A DNA stretch of 64,000 bases from Azorinus chamasolen (lineage: Eukaryota > Mollusca > Bivalvia > Cardiida > Solecurtidae), in NCBI GenBank assembly GCA_963576725.1, contig OY755242.1:57580480-57644479 (forward strand), written 5' to 3'. Each line of letters opens with the position of its first letter. Position 1 is the first letter of the stretch. Made by a program: the position numbers and the translations under genes. Below, piece by piece: positions 1-10,149 of the stretch. The notes under the pieces are model-generated. The model ran no database searches, had not been told where the DNA came from, and was given only the letters and a program-made list of their open reading frames with translations.

Positions 1-142
1 CGAGTGTGACTAATTGCTCTAGCATCAATACCCATACACCTGTGCCTCAGGTAAACAGCTTCAGCACGCACTACCATGGCAACAGTGCCCCTCCCACTCC
101 CTGCTGCTGATGCTGACAGGCTCCTACCACCCCTCACAGCAC
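1..142 (-). CDS. possible coding exon running off the left edge, product unknown
   Basis: The segment is GC-richer than its surroundings. Read on the minus strand it stays open for about 46 codons from a possible acceptor (TTGTGACAG before position 142) to the window edge, with a Ser/Ala/Gly-rich start and then MVVRAEAVYLRHRCMGIDAR from an ATG at 77-75 in a strong context (GCCATGG). The plus strand is also open in one frame (about 23-209), so the strand is not settled. No family is recognised. If real, it could be a downstream exon of a minus-strand gene starting near 10.1 kb; that link is inference from orientation only. Confidence 0.25.
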
Positions 143-346
143 CTGTCACAACAGGTGACCTCTACATGTCCTTTTACCTGCTTTCGTTGCCACGGTACTG
201 TCTTTATTAAATAGTTTCACTTTCAAATTAAATATCATTAATCACTAGGTATTAATTACTGTTTCATCAGTACAGGTAATAGATTCTGAAACATCATAAT
301 TATTATGTGGTATTTGATATGTAAAAAGAACACACATAAGAAAATG
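143..346. other. AT-rich sequence, nothing recognised
   Basis: No repeat match within the window and no convincing coding frame. Confidence 0.5.
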
Positions 347-357
347 CTAAAGTTTCA

Positions 358-520
358 AAATGGAATGATCCATCAGTGTTAAACTATACAGTCCAATCTG
401 AGAGAGGGTATCAAATGACAAACGGTGCAGACCCTGATCAGAGAATCCCTCTGATCTGGGTGTATACTGTTTATAAATACATTTAACTAACATGTATACA
501 AATTTACCATATTCAAAGGG
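358..520. mobile_element. MITE-A2 copy, diverged
   Basis: Contains a pairing core with GCAGACCCTGATCAGAG on one side and CTCTGATCTGGGT on the other. It shares TGGAATGATCCATCAGTGTT with the copy near 45.8 kb. Ends are too eroded to place exactly. Confidence 0.45.
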
Positions 521-619
521 GCTTAAGCACATTGGTTTTGAAAACGTTTCCAGTTGGGATCCAGATCACCATGATCTATCATTTTGACTTAACTGTTTAG
601 CACCCACGTGGTATTTCTT

Positions 620-1006
620 TTAACTCTTTATAAATGCCCTTTCTTGCTGTTTGCAAACAGAGTAGACCCAGATCAGTTTTTGTCAAAGGAAAACAATCCA
701 TTGAAAAGTTTACCTTATAAAAATTTAGTTAATGAATAATCATGAAATGAACAATTCACACCTAACCCATTACCTCATAGGCTATTTTAAGACCCTATCT
801 CTTTGAATAAATCTACCGAAAAGGAGCATTAACTAGAGAAAAGGAAAATTCCAGAATTAGACCTGTAATTTTGAAACCATCGTGATAAATAGAGCATTTG
901 CTCCACAGGAGCAAATGCTCTATTTATCACAATGGTTTCAGAAAGAGACTTTTACAGAGTCATCAGTATGAGGGAATGGGGTAAATGTTCATTAGGGAAA
1001 GGGTTA
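620..1006. mobile_element. MITE-A split by a MITE-B insertion
   Basis: The left half starts TTAACTCTTTATAAATGCC and has the GCAAACAGAGTAGACCCAG arm. A typical right end, AGGGAAAGGGTTAA, follows only after the MITE-B at 762-984. The nested reading is inference from the two end types. Confidence 0.45.
762..984. mobile_element. MITE-B copy
   Basis: Full-length layout with ACCCATTACCTCATAGG at the left and GAGGGAATGGGGTAA at the right. The central hairpin has AAATAGAGCATTTGCTCC paired with its complement. The TTAA targets are eroded to CTAA and GTAA. Confidence 0.75.
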
Positions 1007-1280
1007 ACAAAGAGATGGAAGACATGATAAATATGCCAATAAGATTTCAAACTTATCAATTGTTTTTGCTGATAACAATTTATTTAGCTGTGGTTTATAA
1101 TTTTTATCAAACAGGTGACAAATCTAATGATTTAGACCTGCTTATGGCTATAGGGCTTTGACTCTCAAAATCAATGTCCAACTTGTGCACTACTGCACTT
1201 GACTTTATCATCCACTTGAAATCCTTAGTCTGTAATGAAAATGAAATTTCTGTCTGAAGATTCTTTATCACAAACTCTCT

Positions 1281-1345
1281 CCCTCCCCCCCTCCCCCCCC
1301 CCCCCAACAACAAAAAAAGAAAGTAAAAAATATATAAAAAAACAT
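1281..1345. repeat. poly-C followed by A-rich low-complexity tract
   Basis: A run of C of about 14 bases is followed by an A-rich stretch. Nothing else is recognised from about 1010 to 1700. Confidence 0.7.
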
Positions 1346-1717
1346 TTTAAGATTTATTTGTTACAGTTTTATTAAAACAGGATCAAGATCCTAATCCACT
1401 CATCAGTTGGACATGTTTATACCTTACAACTTCCACCATTATTTTCTTAACAGGTTAAAGTGTTATTTTTTTTAATACTAAACTGCAAGGAAAAGTACAA
1501 AATGAACAAAAGGCAGTTCGGTTTCTATAACAAGCAATAAAAATGCCTTATGATCTTTCCATTGTTCTCTTTGTGTACCCCTGGCGTAGGGACATACCCA
1601 TGCAAATTTATCAACATTGTCAACGGGCCACATGTGCTGGGTAAATTTCATTTAATCTCGATATTTCACCAGGATTAAACCTGTTTAACAGTCTAACATA
1701 CTTTTTTGAAAGAATTA

Positions 1718-1821
1718 AAACTACACAACTCTAAAATAAAATTTCCTTTTTCTAGTACTTTTTTTTTTTTTAGTAAATGCTCCTTTTTCAGTAGATTTAT
1801 TTAAGGAGGTTGAGTCTTAAA
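1718..1821. mobile_element. MITE-B partial copy
   Basis: Outer part of the element in reverse orientation (AGTAAATGCTCCTTTTTCAG, then TAGATTTATT and GGTTGAGTCT). It abuts the next copy. Confidence 0.55.
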
Positions 1822-2052
1822 TTAGACCCATTCCCTCATATTTACGCCTTTTGATGCCTCGGTAAAAGTCACCTTTTGGAACCATTTTGATAAATACAGC
1901 ATTTGCTCCTATAGGAGCAAATGCTCTATTTATCACAATGGTTTCAGAACTACACAATTCTAAAATTTTCCTTTTCTGTAATGCTCCTTTATGGTAGATT
2001 TACTCGAAGAGGTTGAGTCTAAAAATAGCCTGGGGTGGGGGGAATGGGCTAA
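1822..2052. mobile_element. MITE-B copy, reverse orientation
   Basis: Carries the intact central palindrome GCTCCTATAGGAGC at 1905-1918 inside the long hairpin. Ends are TTAGACCCATTCCCTCAT and GGAATGGGCTAA. Confidence 0.75.
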
Positions 2053-2804
2053 TATACATCTGTATTTGTACAAGGATTAAATACAAACTACGGAGCACAA
2101 AGACCATATTAATATTCATCCTTGTAAGCTCTCAGCTTCCATGTTTTATTTTAAAATAATTTTTATGGAAACAAAAAAAATTACAAGGAAGAAATACTAT
2201 AAAATCTGCGGGTGAAAATATTCTGGCACAGTTGGATATCACCCTGGAAACCAAATTACTCAATAAAATCTCCAGGACATTTAGGACATCAATCATTTAT
2301 TACATTTTAATCAAAAAGGTTATGAAATTTGGATTAATTTAACCAAAAAAGGAATTTGTCTTTAAGGAAAAAACTGAGGCATTGGTCTATTGGATTGATT
2401 AATATTCAGTACAATGAAAACTGTAATTTAATAGCAGTAATAAAGAGGTCATAAGTTCACAAGAATGTGTTAAACTGAGGAACTTCACCTTTCATGCTTT
2501 ATTTGTTGGTTTGTTTGGATTAGGTTTTACATCCCCTTAACAATCTTTCAGTCATATCACCATGTCTAGCTTATTACACGTAACAGGTATTTTTTTTTAT
2601 GCATTGAACGAATTCCTTTAACCCAGTTCAATACACATGTATAAAATAACGACATCATGAATACTTATTAGCTGAAGTTTTCATGGGAAGTTTTTGCTTT
2701 GAGGAAAGCTGTTAAAGTGATAGTCTCTACTTGCAATGTGTGCAAATGCCTAACAAATACATAAGTCATTTGTTCATATGCTGAAAAGAAGTACGGTAAT
2801 CACA
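2053..2804. other. AT-rich stretch, nothing recognised
   Basis: No coding frame or window repeat is clear. Some short matches near 2620-2800 to the outer part of MITE-A (CATCATGAATACTTATTAGC) suggest an eroded copy. Confidence 0.4.
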
Positions 2805-2805
2805 A

Positions 2806-4342
2806 ACAAGAGGGCCATGAGGCCCTGAAGCGCTCACCAGAGATAACCCCTGAGGGGCGGGGCCATTTTTGACCACAAGAAATCATGTGTACACCCTTGG
2901 TAGAGAACCACAAGACAAAGCAATATGCCATTAATTAAAGGTCTAAGCCTTATAGTTTCAGAGAAAAATAATATTTATATTTTTCCCATGAAAAACTGAT
3001 AAGCCCTGAGGCAGGGCCAAGTTTCGCCCAGTGGTCAGGGTCGTAAGTTAAACATTCTTGGCAGAGGACCACAAGCCACAGCTACATATTTGTAGAGGAC
3101 CATTAGATCATGTTACATACCAAATATCAAAGGTCTAGACTAGGCCTTACAGTTTCAGTAGATTTTTAAAGATTTTCCAATGAAAAACTGATTAGCCCTT
3201 GGGCAGGGCCATTTTTGGCCTAGTGTTCATAATTTGAACAAAATTTGTAGAGGACCATTAGATCATGCTACATACTAAATATCAAAGGTCTAGGCCTTAC
3301 AGTTTTGAGAGAAGATTTTTAAAGATTTTCCTATGAAAAACTGATAAGCCCTTGGGCAGGGCCATTTTTGGCCCGGAGGTCTTATTTGAACAATCTTTGT
3401 AGAGGACCATAATATCATGCTACATACCAAATATCAAAGGTCTAGGCCTTACAGTTTCAGAGAAGAAGATTTTTAAAGATTTTCCTATGAAAAACTGATA
3501 AGCCCTTGGGCGGGGACATTTTTGGCCCGGGGGTCATAATTTGAACAACTTTAGTAGAGGGCCATAAGATCATGCTACATACCAAATATCAAAGGTCTAG
3601 GCCTTACAGTTTCAGAGAAGAAGATTTTTAAAGATTTTCCTATGAAAAACTAATTTAAGCCCTTGGGCGGGGCCATTTTTGGCCCCGGGGTCATAATTAG
3701 AACAATCTTTGTAGAGGACCATAAGATCATGCTACATACCAAATATCAAAGGTCTAGGCCTTACAGTTTGAGAGAAGAAGATTTTTAAAGATTTTCCAAT
3801 GAAAAACTGATAAGCCCTTGGGCGGGGCCATTTTTTGGCCCGGGGGCATAATTTGAACAATCTTTGTAGAGGACCATAAGATCATGCTACATACCAAATA
3901 TCAATGGTCTAGGACATATGGTTTCAGAGAAGAAGATTTTTAAAGATTGTCATATATTACCATATATGGAAAAAATGACCACGCCCTCTGGCGGCCATGT
4001 TTTTTGCCGGATCAAAATTCTTTTAACAACTTTTAAAGTCTATCAACTAAGAAACATTTTGGTGAAAACTATATTCAAATCGGACAAGTCATTCTGGAGA
4101 AGAAGATTTTTCTAGATATTGCGTACAGTTGCCATGGCAACAAGACCGATGGCCCTGCCCACTATCTTTTAACAACTTTTGAAGCACACACCCAAAGTAT
4201 GTATCTGACCAAGTTTGGTTACAATTGGGCAGTCGGTTTCAGAGAAGAAGTCGTTTGAAATTGTTGATGGACAGACAGACGGACGCCGGACACAGGGGTA
4301 TCACAATAGCTCACCTTGAGCACTTCGTGCTCTTGTGAGCTA
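2806..4342 (-). mobile_element. HLE-A, Helentron-like non-autonomous element, minus orientation
   Basis: On the minus strand the element opens with a hairpin (TTAGCTCACAAGAGCACG with GTGCTCAAGGTGAGCT), then CGTCC/GTCTG repeats, about seven tandem units of roughly 155 bp, and a 3' end with GGTGAGCG, the hairpin AGGGCCTCATGGCCCT and CTCTTGTTTG. The units recur around GGTCTAGGCCTTACAG at about 3131, 3286, 3438, 3594 and 3751. There are no terminal inverted repeats and no coding sequence. Two further copies lie at 22.7 and 36.2 kb. The class call rests on architecture and is inference. Confidence 0.75.
4128..4141. promoter_or_regulatory. perfect palindromic RFX X-box inside HLE-A
   Basis: GTTGCCATGGCAAC is an ideal symmetrical X-box half-site pair. 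Binding is not shown by sequence alone. Confidence 0.5.
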
Positions 4343-4639
4343 AAAAACCCAGACAAACTAACACCTAAGAAGGCAAAACTTTCAAATGTTTGATATCGAA
4401 AACCAGGTGTATTCGGCAATGTACATGTATTAGTATTTATTCGGCTAGCCTTTTAGTTTCTTTAACATCAATTAACAAGTAAAGGGTTAAAGACCATCTT
4501 AATTATTATTAATTAAAAATTATGATATGCATAATGAAGTTCTATTCCATTACAATATTTATCAAAGTGAAAGTAATTTAAGGTTTATATTGTACACTCT
4601 GTTCATTACCATTAATCACGCAGACCAAACTGACCATAC

Positions 4640-4890
4640 TGATACCAGGACTTCTCTAGTGCTTTATGAATATTCATGATGATATACCTTAATGCATTAA
4701 TTACCTTAAGTGTTCGGACAAGTAGACTTGGGCAAATAGTGCAGACCCAGATCCTGAAGGAGCAGTTTGATCAGGGTCTACACTATCTGCTAGTATGTCA
4801 GTCTACTAGAAATTGTGCTAAAATTGATCGAATTAGCTGTACAAACCCAAAGAGAGGGACCATTGGGTGTCAGAGTACTAAAGGGTAATT
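4640..4890. mobile_element. MITE-A-like copy, degenerate
   Basis: Core with GTGCAGACCCAGATCCTG, AGGAGCAG and TTGATCAGGGTCTACAC, next to TATGAATATTCATGATG. No clear TTAA ends. Confidence 0.4.
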
Positions 4891-5069
4891 ACTAATTAGG
4901 GTAAACAAAGGTCACACCCACTGAAACTTTAATAATGAGAGGTCATGGTTTGGTTAAAAATTAGGGTCTGCAGAACGTGATACCTCTTTGTTCTAAGGTC
5001 TGTATGCTGATGTCTAGCCTGCTGGGTTTATTGATAAAGTCTTCACCTTGCCGAACTTTATTGTTGGAA

Positions 5070-5305
5070 TGGTCACCTTTACCTGATAGAGATGCCTTTT
5101 GACACCCTTGCAAACAGAGTAGACTCAGATTAGATGGCTCCAGCATTAGAGCTGTCTGATCAGGGTCTAACTGTCTGCTGATGGAATGAATAGATCTGAT
5201 TCTACAGTTTTAGCAATGGCCAAAAATTTCTGCATTTTATAAATCCGTATAAAAAAACATGATGTCATATTATTTCTTGAGCATGGATGTTCATGAGGTA
5301 AAGAA
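5070..5305. mobile_element. MITE-A copy
   Basis: Has GCAAACAGAGTAGACTCAG, the loop CTCCAGCATTAGAG and TCTGATCAGGGTCT, then GATTCTACAGTTTTAGC and a terminal ATGTTCATGAGGTAAAG. Ends are eroded. A small fragment of the same family lies at about 5335-5410. Confidence 0.6.
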
Positions 5306-5594
5306 CTAAAGAACAAGTTTAACTGACCAGATAAACTGAGATTTCAGAATGACATTCATCTGAATCTGTGATCTGGGCCTGTATTGTTTGCAAATAACAT
5401 ACAGTTAAGTTAATAACTGGTTCCCTGCACTCTAATGGTTACCAATATACTGATTGAACCTAAATGCTTTGACAGGATTTCAGGTTAATAATAACCAATA
5501 AAACGACAGGTGATTATACAGAAAGAGATGCCCATCATTATCCTATGCAATAATAAGGAAAGCTTTCAGGCAATGGATACTATCTTTTTGTCCT

Positions 5595-5790
5595 TTTCAC
5601 GCATCTGCAAACAGAGTAGACACAGATCAGATGGCTCCTATAGAAGCCGTCTGATAAGGGTCTACTCTGTTTGCTAATGGAATTTGAAAGATGTGTTTCT
5701 TTACTCCCTAAAATGGCTACAATGTTCCACCTAAATCCTTTCATATTTCCTTTAAAAACTATTTTGCCCATGAATATTCAGTAGGTATTG
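5595..5790. mobile_element. MITE-A copy
   Basis: Hairpin core GCAAACAGAGTAGACACAG, CTCCTATAGAAG and GGGTCTACTCTGTTTGC, followed by a CATGAATATTCAGTAGG end. Confidence 0.65.
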
Positions 5791-6150
5791 AAATCAGTAT
5801 TGAGAATTACAAAATCAAAATCTAAAAATATACATCATCATGTAGTAGAAACTGTTATAGCTATCTTAGTTAAAACAGCTTGCCAAGAGTTAAATTACAT
5901 TTTTATTCGCATGCACAATGATAAGATCTTGGTAACAACATTGCAATTAAAATCACCAAGCTTTGTTGAAGATGACAAATTGGAGTTTTATTGGAACTGC
6001 AATTTTGCACAATTACAGATATTTAATGGTAATAATGCCTGGAGTTAAAATGCATTTTACATCATTTGTATGGGTAATAAAGTGTTACAGACTCTGCAAC
6101 CAAGAGGTAATGGATCAATTGATCAATATGAGAGGCAACTGATCAATATG
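5791..6150. other. unassigned AT-rich stretch
   Basis: An 86-codon open frame covers 5788-6048 but its composition looks random and it has no recognisable motif. I treat it as non-coding. Confidence 0.4.
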
Positions 6151-6157
6151 ACATGGA

Positions 6158-6235
6158 GTAAAGGGTTGGTAGAGAAATGAAGAAGTTATTCTTGAAAATG
6201 TTTAATTTATACATCTTACAGTATCTGGACCTATA
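6158..6235. mobile_element. MITE-C half copy
   Basis: Carries the flank typical of MITE-C: GGTAGAGAAATGAAG, then TTATTCTTGAAAATGTTTAA and CATCTTACAG. The central palindrome is missing. Confidence 0.45.
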
Positions 6236-6290
6236 TATATATAATATTATATCTGATATGCTTCCTATCTGAAGCATCTCAATGATGTTA

Positions 6291-6309
6291 CCGCCCCCCC
6301 CCCCCCCCT

Positions 6310-6340
<31 letters not shown>

Positions 6341-6470
6341 TGCCCATCTCTCTCTACCTCTCTCACACTCTTTTTTCTGTCCATCTCTCTCTACCTCTCT
6401 CAATCTCTCACACTCTTTTTCCTGTCCATCTCTCTCTACCTCTTTACCTGTCCATTACTCTTCCTCTACA
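6291..6470. repeat. poly-C, (CT)n and CTCTACCTCTCT simple repeat
   Basis: About 15 C residues lead into a CT microsatellite, then a degenerate repeat around CTGTCCATCTCTCTCTACC. It produces spurious frames on both strands. Confidence 0.85.
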
Positions 6471-6554
6471 TCTACGGTAATTCCCACCCCCACTTTAACA
6501 GTGAAAGTTTAACTGCATGCCTACAGGACGAGATGCAGTAATTCAAATGATTTT

Positions 6555-7050
6555 GAAAGTTTGAGTGAAATTTCGAAACAAAAAAAGAGTATTGAACAAT
6601 AGATTCTTTGAGAATTGAAGCAGAAAACAACTTAATAAGTTAATATTAAAGGACGAAAGCATGCAGACACTGTCTTAGAGTTAACCCTTTCCCTGTTCTA
6701 TGTTTGTTACAAATTTCAATACCTACTGAATATTCTTGGACAAAATAGATATAATGAAATATGGAAGGTTGAACATTGTAGGCATTTTAGAAAGCAAAGA
6801 AACAGAACTGTTCAAATTCCATTAGCAAACAGAGCAGACCCTGATCAGATGGCTCCTCTAGGAGCCATCTGATCTGGGTCTACTCTGTTTGCAAATGCGT
6901 GAAAACACATTTATATGAGGGAAAGGGTTAAATGAGTTTTAGTGACATTTTGAAACCCAAAAAAAGGAACATTGAATAATAGATTTCTTTGAGAATTGAA
7001 GCAGAAAAAAACTTGCTAAAGGATGAAAGCAGGCACTGCGTTCAAGTCAA
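6555..7050. repeat. direct duplication flanking a MITE-A
   Basis: About 110 bp at 6555-6670 recurs diverged at 6938-7050, sharing ATTCTTTGAGAATTGAAGCA and GGAYGAAAGCA. The MITE-A at 6681-6931 sits between the two copies. Confidence 0.65.
6681..6931. mobile_element. MITE-A, complete
   Basis: TTAA on both sides, ends CCCTTTCCCTGTTC and GAGGGAAAGGG, full hairpin core with CTCCTCTAGGAG loop. Length 251 bp including both TTAA. Confidence 0.85.
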
Positions 7051-7070
7051 ATTAAGAGTTGAATTTTCAA

Positions 7071-7138
7071 AATGTGGTTGAGTTGTTTGCAGAGTGTGTT
7101 AGGGAATGTGGTTGAGTTGTTTGCAGAGTCTGTTAGGG
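7071..7138. repeat. 34-bp unit repeated twice
   Basis: Two near-identical copies beginning AATGTGGTTGAGTTGTTTGC. Confidence 0.8.
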
Positions 7139-7476
7139 AATGTTTGGAGGCAGCTGCTGAATCCACAAGAACAAACACTCTAATTGGAAAGCAAACACTC
7201 AACAATGTATGGAAATTGGTTCTTAAACAAGCCTTGATCAAATCTCATACAAGACTTGTTAACTTCTTATTGATTTATTGAATGGCTTTTCTCTTTTTTC
7301 TTTGTCATGTTACCGAATCAATGCTTGTTCACATTGTGCGATAACAGAACTGTACTTTTGAAGTGTAGACAAAATCGAACATTCAAAATTCTGTTTACTT
7401 TGCAACAATTTCGTGGACAGGCATTCATTACACTGACACAACCAAACTGATGCTGATCAAACATTGAACTCTGTAT

Positions 7477-7719
7477 TTAACCCTTTACTCCATGAATATT
7501 AATGACAGAAATAACGATGTCATACATATAAATTACCGGTAGATTGTTATAAAATAGCAATTAAAGACAGGAATATTTAGCCATGGCACACAATGTAGAA
7601 TCATAATATCTATATTAAATCATAAGCAAACAGAGCAGACCCTGATCAGATGGGTCCTATAGGGTCTATTCAGTTTGCAAAGGCGTAGAAAGGTGTATTT
7701 ATGGAGTATAACGGTTTAA
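7477..7719. mobile_element. MITE-A, complete
   Basis: TTAACCCTTTACTCCATGAA at the left, GGAGTATAACGGTTTAA at the right. The right TTAA is shared with the left end of the next copy. Confidence 0.8.
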
Positions 7720-7865
7720 CCCTTTACTCCACAGACATGCATTTTGCACCTTTGCAAAACGGAGTAGACCCAGATCACATGGCTCCAATCTGATCAGTGT
7801 CTGCGCTCTCTCTATGTTACAGATCTGATTCTTTACTTTTGGCAAGTCCTGTATTCATTTCGACT
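7716..7865. mobile_element. MITE-A, truncated
   Basis: Starts at the shared TTAA with CCCTTTACTCCACAGAC. The core loop is shortened (CTCCAATCTGATCAG). It is cut off where MITE-C-type sequence begins. Confidence 0.65.
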
Positions 7866-7869
7866 TTTC

Positions 7870-7955
7870 AGAGAGACAAATGGAGTGTCACACCATAGGG
7901 TTTGGTGGAGAAATGGCAATTTAGTTTTTGAATACGCATCTTTATTTGTTGCTCT
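7870..7955. mobile_element. MITE-C half copy
   Basis: Contains GTCACACCATAGGGTTTGG and TGGAGAAATGGCAATTTAG. Only one arm is present. Confidence 0.5.
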
Positions 7956-8039
7956 GATGGGTGGAGACTGGCATCAAGTTGCAATAAATACACATGAAGT
8001 ACAGAGTTAAACTGATTTTCATTAACATTTTCCTTCAGG

Positions 8040-8289
8040 AAAATGCCTTTTGACAAATTAAGAAACAGAGTAGACCCAGATCAGACGGTTCCAGTAGGAG
8101 CCATCTGATCAGGGTTGGAGTTCTTTTGCTTGTGGAATTATAGATATAGATCTGACAGTTTCTAACATGGTCAAACAATCTTGTACATGTATTCATATAC
8201 TACGAGTATTATATAAATTCAGCGTAGGAATATTCAAGATGTCACTATTGTTTACATGAATGATGAATATTTAACAGGGAAAGGGTTAA
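8040..8289. mobile_element. MITE-A copy
   Basis: Core with CAGACGGTTCCAGTAGGAGC; right end AACAGGGAAAGGGTTAA is intact, left end eroded. Confidence 0.7.
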
Positions 8290-8348
8290 TTACAATAGAA
8301 TCTCAGACTAAATCTCCCCACTTAGTAAATGAATATGGGGGAATTTAT

Positions 8349-8575
8349 AAACCTTTTCCCTGTCCAATATTCATGTACAAAAATGATATCATGAATATTT
8401 ATTAGCTTACTTTTTATAATGTAAAATTGTCATGGGAACTTTTTACTTTTACACAAACTACATAGAATCAGATCTATATAAATAATGTCATAAGCAAAAA
8501 CAGCAGACCCTGATCTGGGTCTAACCTGTTTGCAAATGTGTGAAAGTGCATTTATACAAGGGAAAATATTCAACT
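8349..8575. mobile_element. MITE-A copy
   Basis: Starts AACCTTTTCCCTGTCC and ends TACAAGGGAAAATATT. One arm of the core is deleted (CCCTGATCTGGGTCTAACC). Confidence 0.65.
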
Positions 8576-8579
8576 ATAG

Positions 8580-9052
8580 AATAAGATATATATCATTTCA
8601 AAAGCAAAAACTGCATACCCTGATCAGACAGCTCCTAAAGGAGCCGTTAGATCTGGGTCGTTTCTGTTTTTGCAAAGGTGTGTTTATGGAGTTACATGTA
8701 TGATTATTATTTGCATATTAGCGGCAAAATTGTGATTACCTATATAGATGCAAACACTTTGGATCCATATAGAGATGCAAACACTTTGGATCCATATATA
8801 GATGCCAACACTTTGGATTCATATATAGATGCAAACACGTTGGATTCAAATATAGATGCAAACACGTTGGATTCATATATATAGATGCAAACACGTTGGA
8901 TTCACATATATAGATGCAAACACTTTGGATCCATATATAGATGCAAACATGTTGGATTCATATATATAGATGCAAACACTTTGGATCCATCTGGCTCTAA
9001 TCTGTTTACAAAGGCACAAAACAGCTGCTGTATTTATGGAGTAAAGGGTTCC
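8580..9052. mobile_element. two MITE-A parts around a minisatellite
   Basis: A copy with CCTGATCAGACAGCTCC at about 8618 is followed by a second one whose interior is replaced by the 8741-8990 tandem array. The second resumes with GGCTCTAATCTGTTTAC and ends TTTATGGAGTAAAGGGTT. Confidence 0.55.
8741..8990. repeat. minisatellite, about 9 copies of a 26-30 bp unit
   Basis: The unit reads ATAGATGCAAACACTTTGG plus ATCCATAT, with a variant ACGTTGGATTC. It is bounded on both sides by MITE-A sequence and its GCAAAC motif matches the MITE core. Confidence 0.85.
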
Positions 9053-9299
9053 AATAGCCCAGTTTGGTTGGCCATGGATAATGCACTTAGTTTACAATAA
9101 CTGAAGTGTTTGGCACAAATAAAGACCAACCTCTAAAGCTCGAACAATTAAATCATTGCTAGTATTTATTTTATCTTTGCTAGTATTTATTTATCAAGAG
9201 AATTGTAACATATGATATCTATCTCTTACATCAATATAAACTACTTTGCAAGGTAAACAGCTGGCCATGCAGATTTCTGTGACAGTGGGTCCTGTTCGA

Positions 9300-9382
9300 T
9301 TAACCCTTTACTATAAAAGCCATCAGATCTTGGTCTACTCTATTTGCAGATGCATGGTGTTTATATGAAGGAATGGGTTTAA
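9300..9382. mobile_element. MITE-A internal-deletion derivative, 83 bp
   Basis: TTAACCCTTTACTATAAAAG at the left and GGAATGGGTTTAA at the right enclose only the right arm (GCCATCAGATCTTGGTCTAC). Confidence 0.75.
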
Positions 9383-9424
9383 GCATTTATTATGGTACAT
9401 GTACAATACGCATAATATACAAGC

Positions 9425-9725
9425 CAACCCTTTGCACTTCAGCTGGTTTGACTCCTAACTAGTATAATATCAATATTATAAGTGATGGTTTTAATGTCAT
9501 GGTCTTGCCTGTATAAGTTGCTGAAATTTCATTGTGGAATTGTCTTACATGTACATTGGCCAACGACAGAGCCCGGTTCAGTAAGAAAGTGTGTAGATTG
9601 CAAGTGACTTTTGAATGAAAAACAAAACAAAACATGCAGACCTTAATCAGAGGGTTCTGAGCCTCTGATCTGGTCCTATATTGCTTGCAAATGCCTGTGC
9701 ACTTGTTTCCCATTTTCAAAGGGTA
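9425..9725. mobile_element. MITE-A2 copy
   Basis: Core CATGCAGACCTTAATCAGAGG with TCTGATCTGGTCC; right end CCCATTTTCAAAGGGTAAA. Left boundary uncertain. Confidence 0.45.
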
Positions 9726-10047
9726 AATGATGGGCTTTCCACTATAAAGTTAGAGCTCTTTCTGTAGAACCCTTTGGAAAAGGGTATTTTCTGGAGAACC
9801 CATTGAAAATACAATTAACTCAACTTTTCCTGGTTACATTGTAGACTAGATTTGTGTATTGAACAGTAATGGTAAAATATGTTACTTTCGGTTTTGGCGG
9901 CTATCATTCCGAATTTCGAGATGCATTGCAATTTGCAATATACTTACGTAGCCATTCTGAGCAACATACTTACAGGTTTTCGTAACAATTTCACTGCATT
10001 GATAGAACTCTGTGAATGGACCACGCTGTATCATCTCGCATCCTTCT

Positions 10048-10061
10048 GTTGCCGTGGCAAC
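10048..10061. promoter_or_regulatory. palindromic RFX X-box
   Basis: GTTGCCGTGGCAAC fits the symmetrical X-box consensus bound by RFX factors, known regulators of ciliary genes in animals. It lies 68 bp from a CACGTG box. Confidence 0.5.
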
Positions 10062-10128
10062 TTTCTCTTGCCAAAGTTCGAAGCTTCACATCAAACTTGT
10101 GTTGCCAGAGAGTCCGATTATGATGAGT

Positions 10129-10134
10129 CACGTG
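10129..10134. promoter_or_regulatory. E-box CACGTG in a GAGTCACGTGGT context
   Basis: The flanks match the extended USF/TFE-type E-box. It sits at the edge of the low-repeat island. Confidence 0.4.
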
Positions 10135-10149
10135 GTATTAATTAACCCC

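Larger units (their letters stand above)
9949..10134 (-). other. possible minus-strand first (non-coding) exon with strong splice donors
   Basis: On the minus strand two consensus donors occur 26 bp apart: CCT|GTAAGTATG (exon end 9974) and CTAC|GTAAGTATA (exon end 9948). Upstream on that strand lie an X-box and a CACGTG box in low-repeat sequence. Short ATG frames here stop early, so a 5' UTR exon is more likely than coding. A plus-strand frame of 88 codons (9879-10145) overlaps but has no recognisable feature. Transcription is not shown by the sequence. Confidence 0.25.

Noticed and set aside
347..532. Many 60-75 codon frames over hairpin repeats, for example 347-532 on the minus strand
   Set aside because: They read through MITE-A/A2 cores. 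Similar peptides (CKQSRPRSDSS-like, ADPDQTA-like) recur wherever a copy lies.
1281..1320. Poly-C/poly-A runs here and at 17299-17342 as polyadenylated retrocopies
   Set aside because: No target duplication or gene-like body upstream; they are simple repeats, the second inside a foldback element.
5788..6048. 86-codon plus-strand frame
   Set aside because: Composition and codon use look random for AT-rich DNA, with no splice context or motif.
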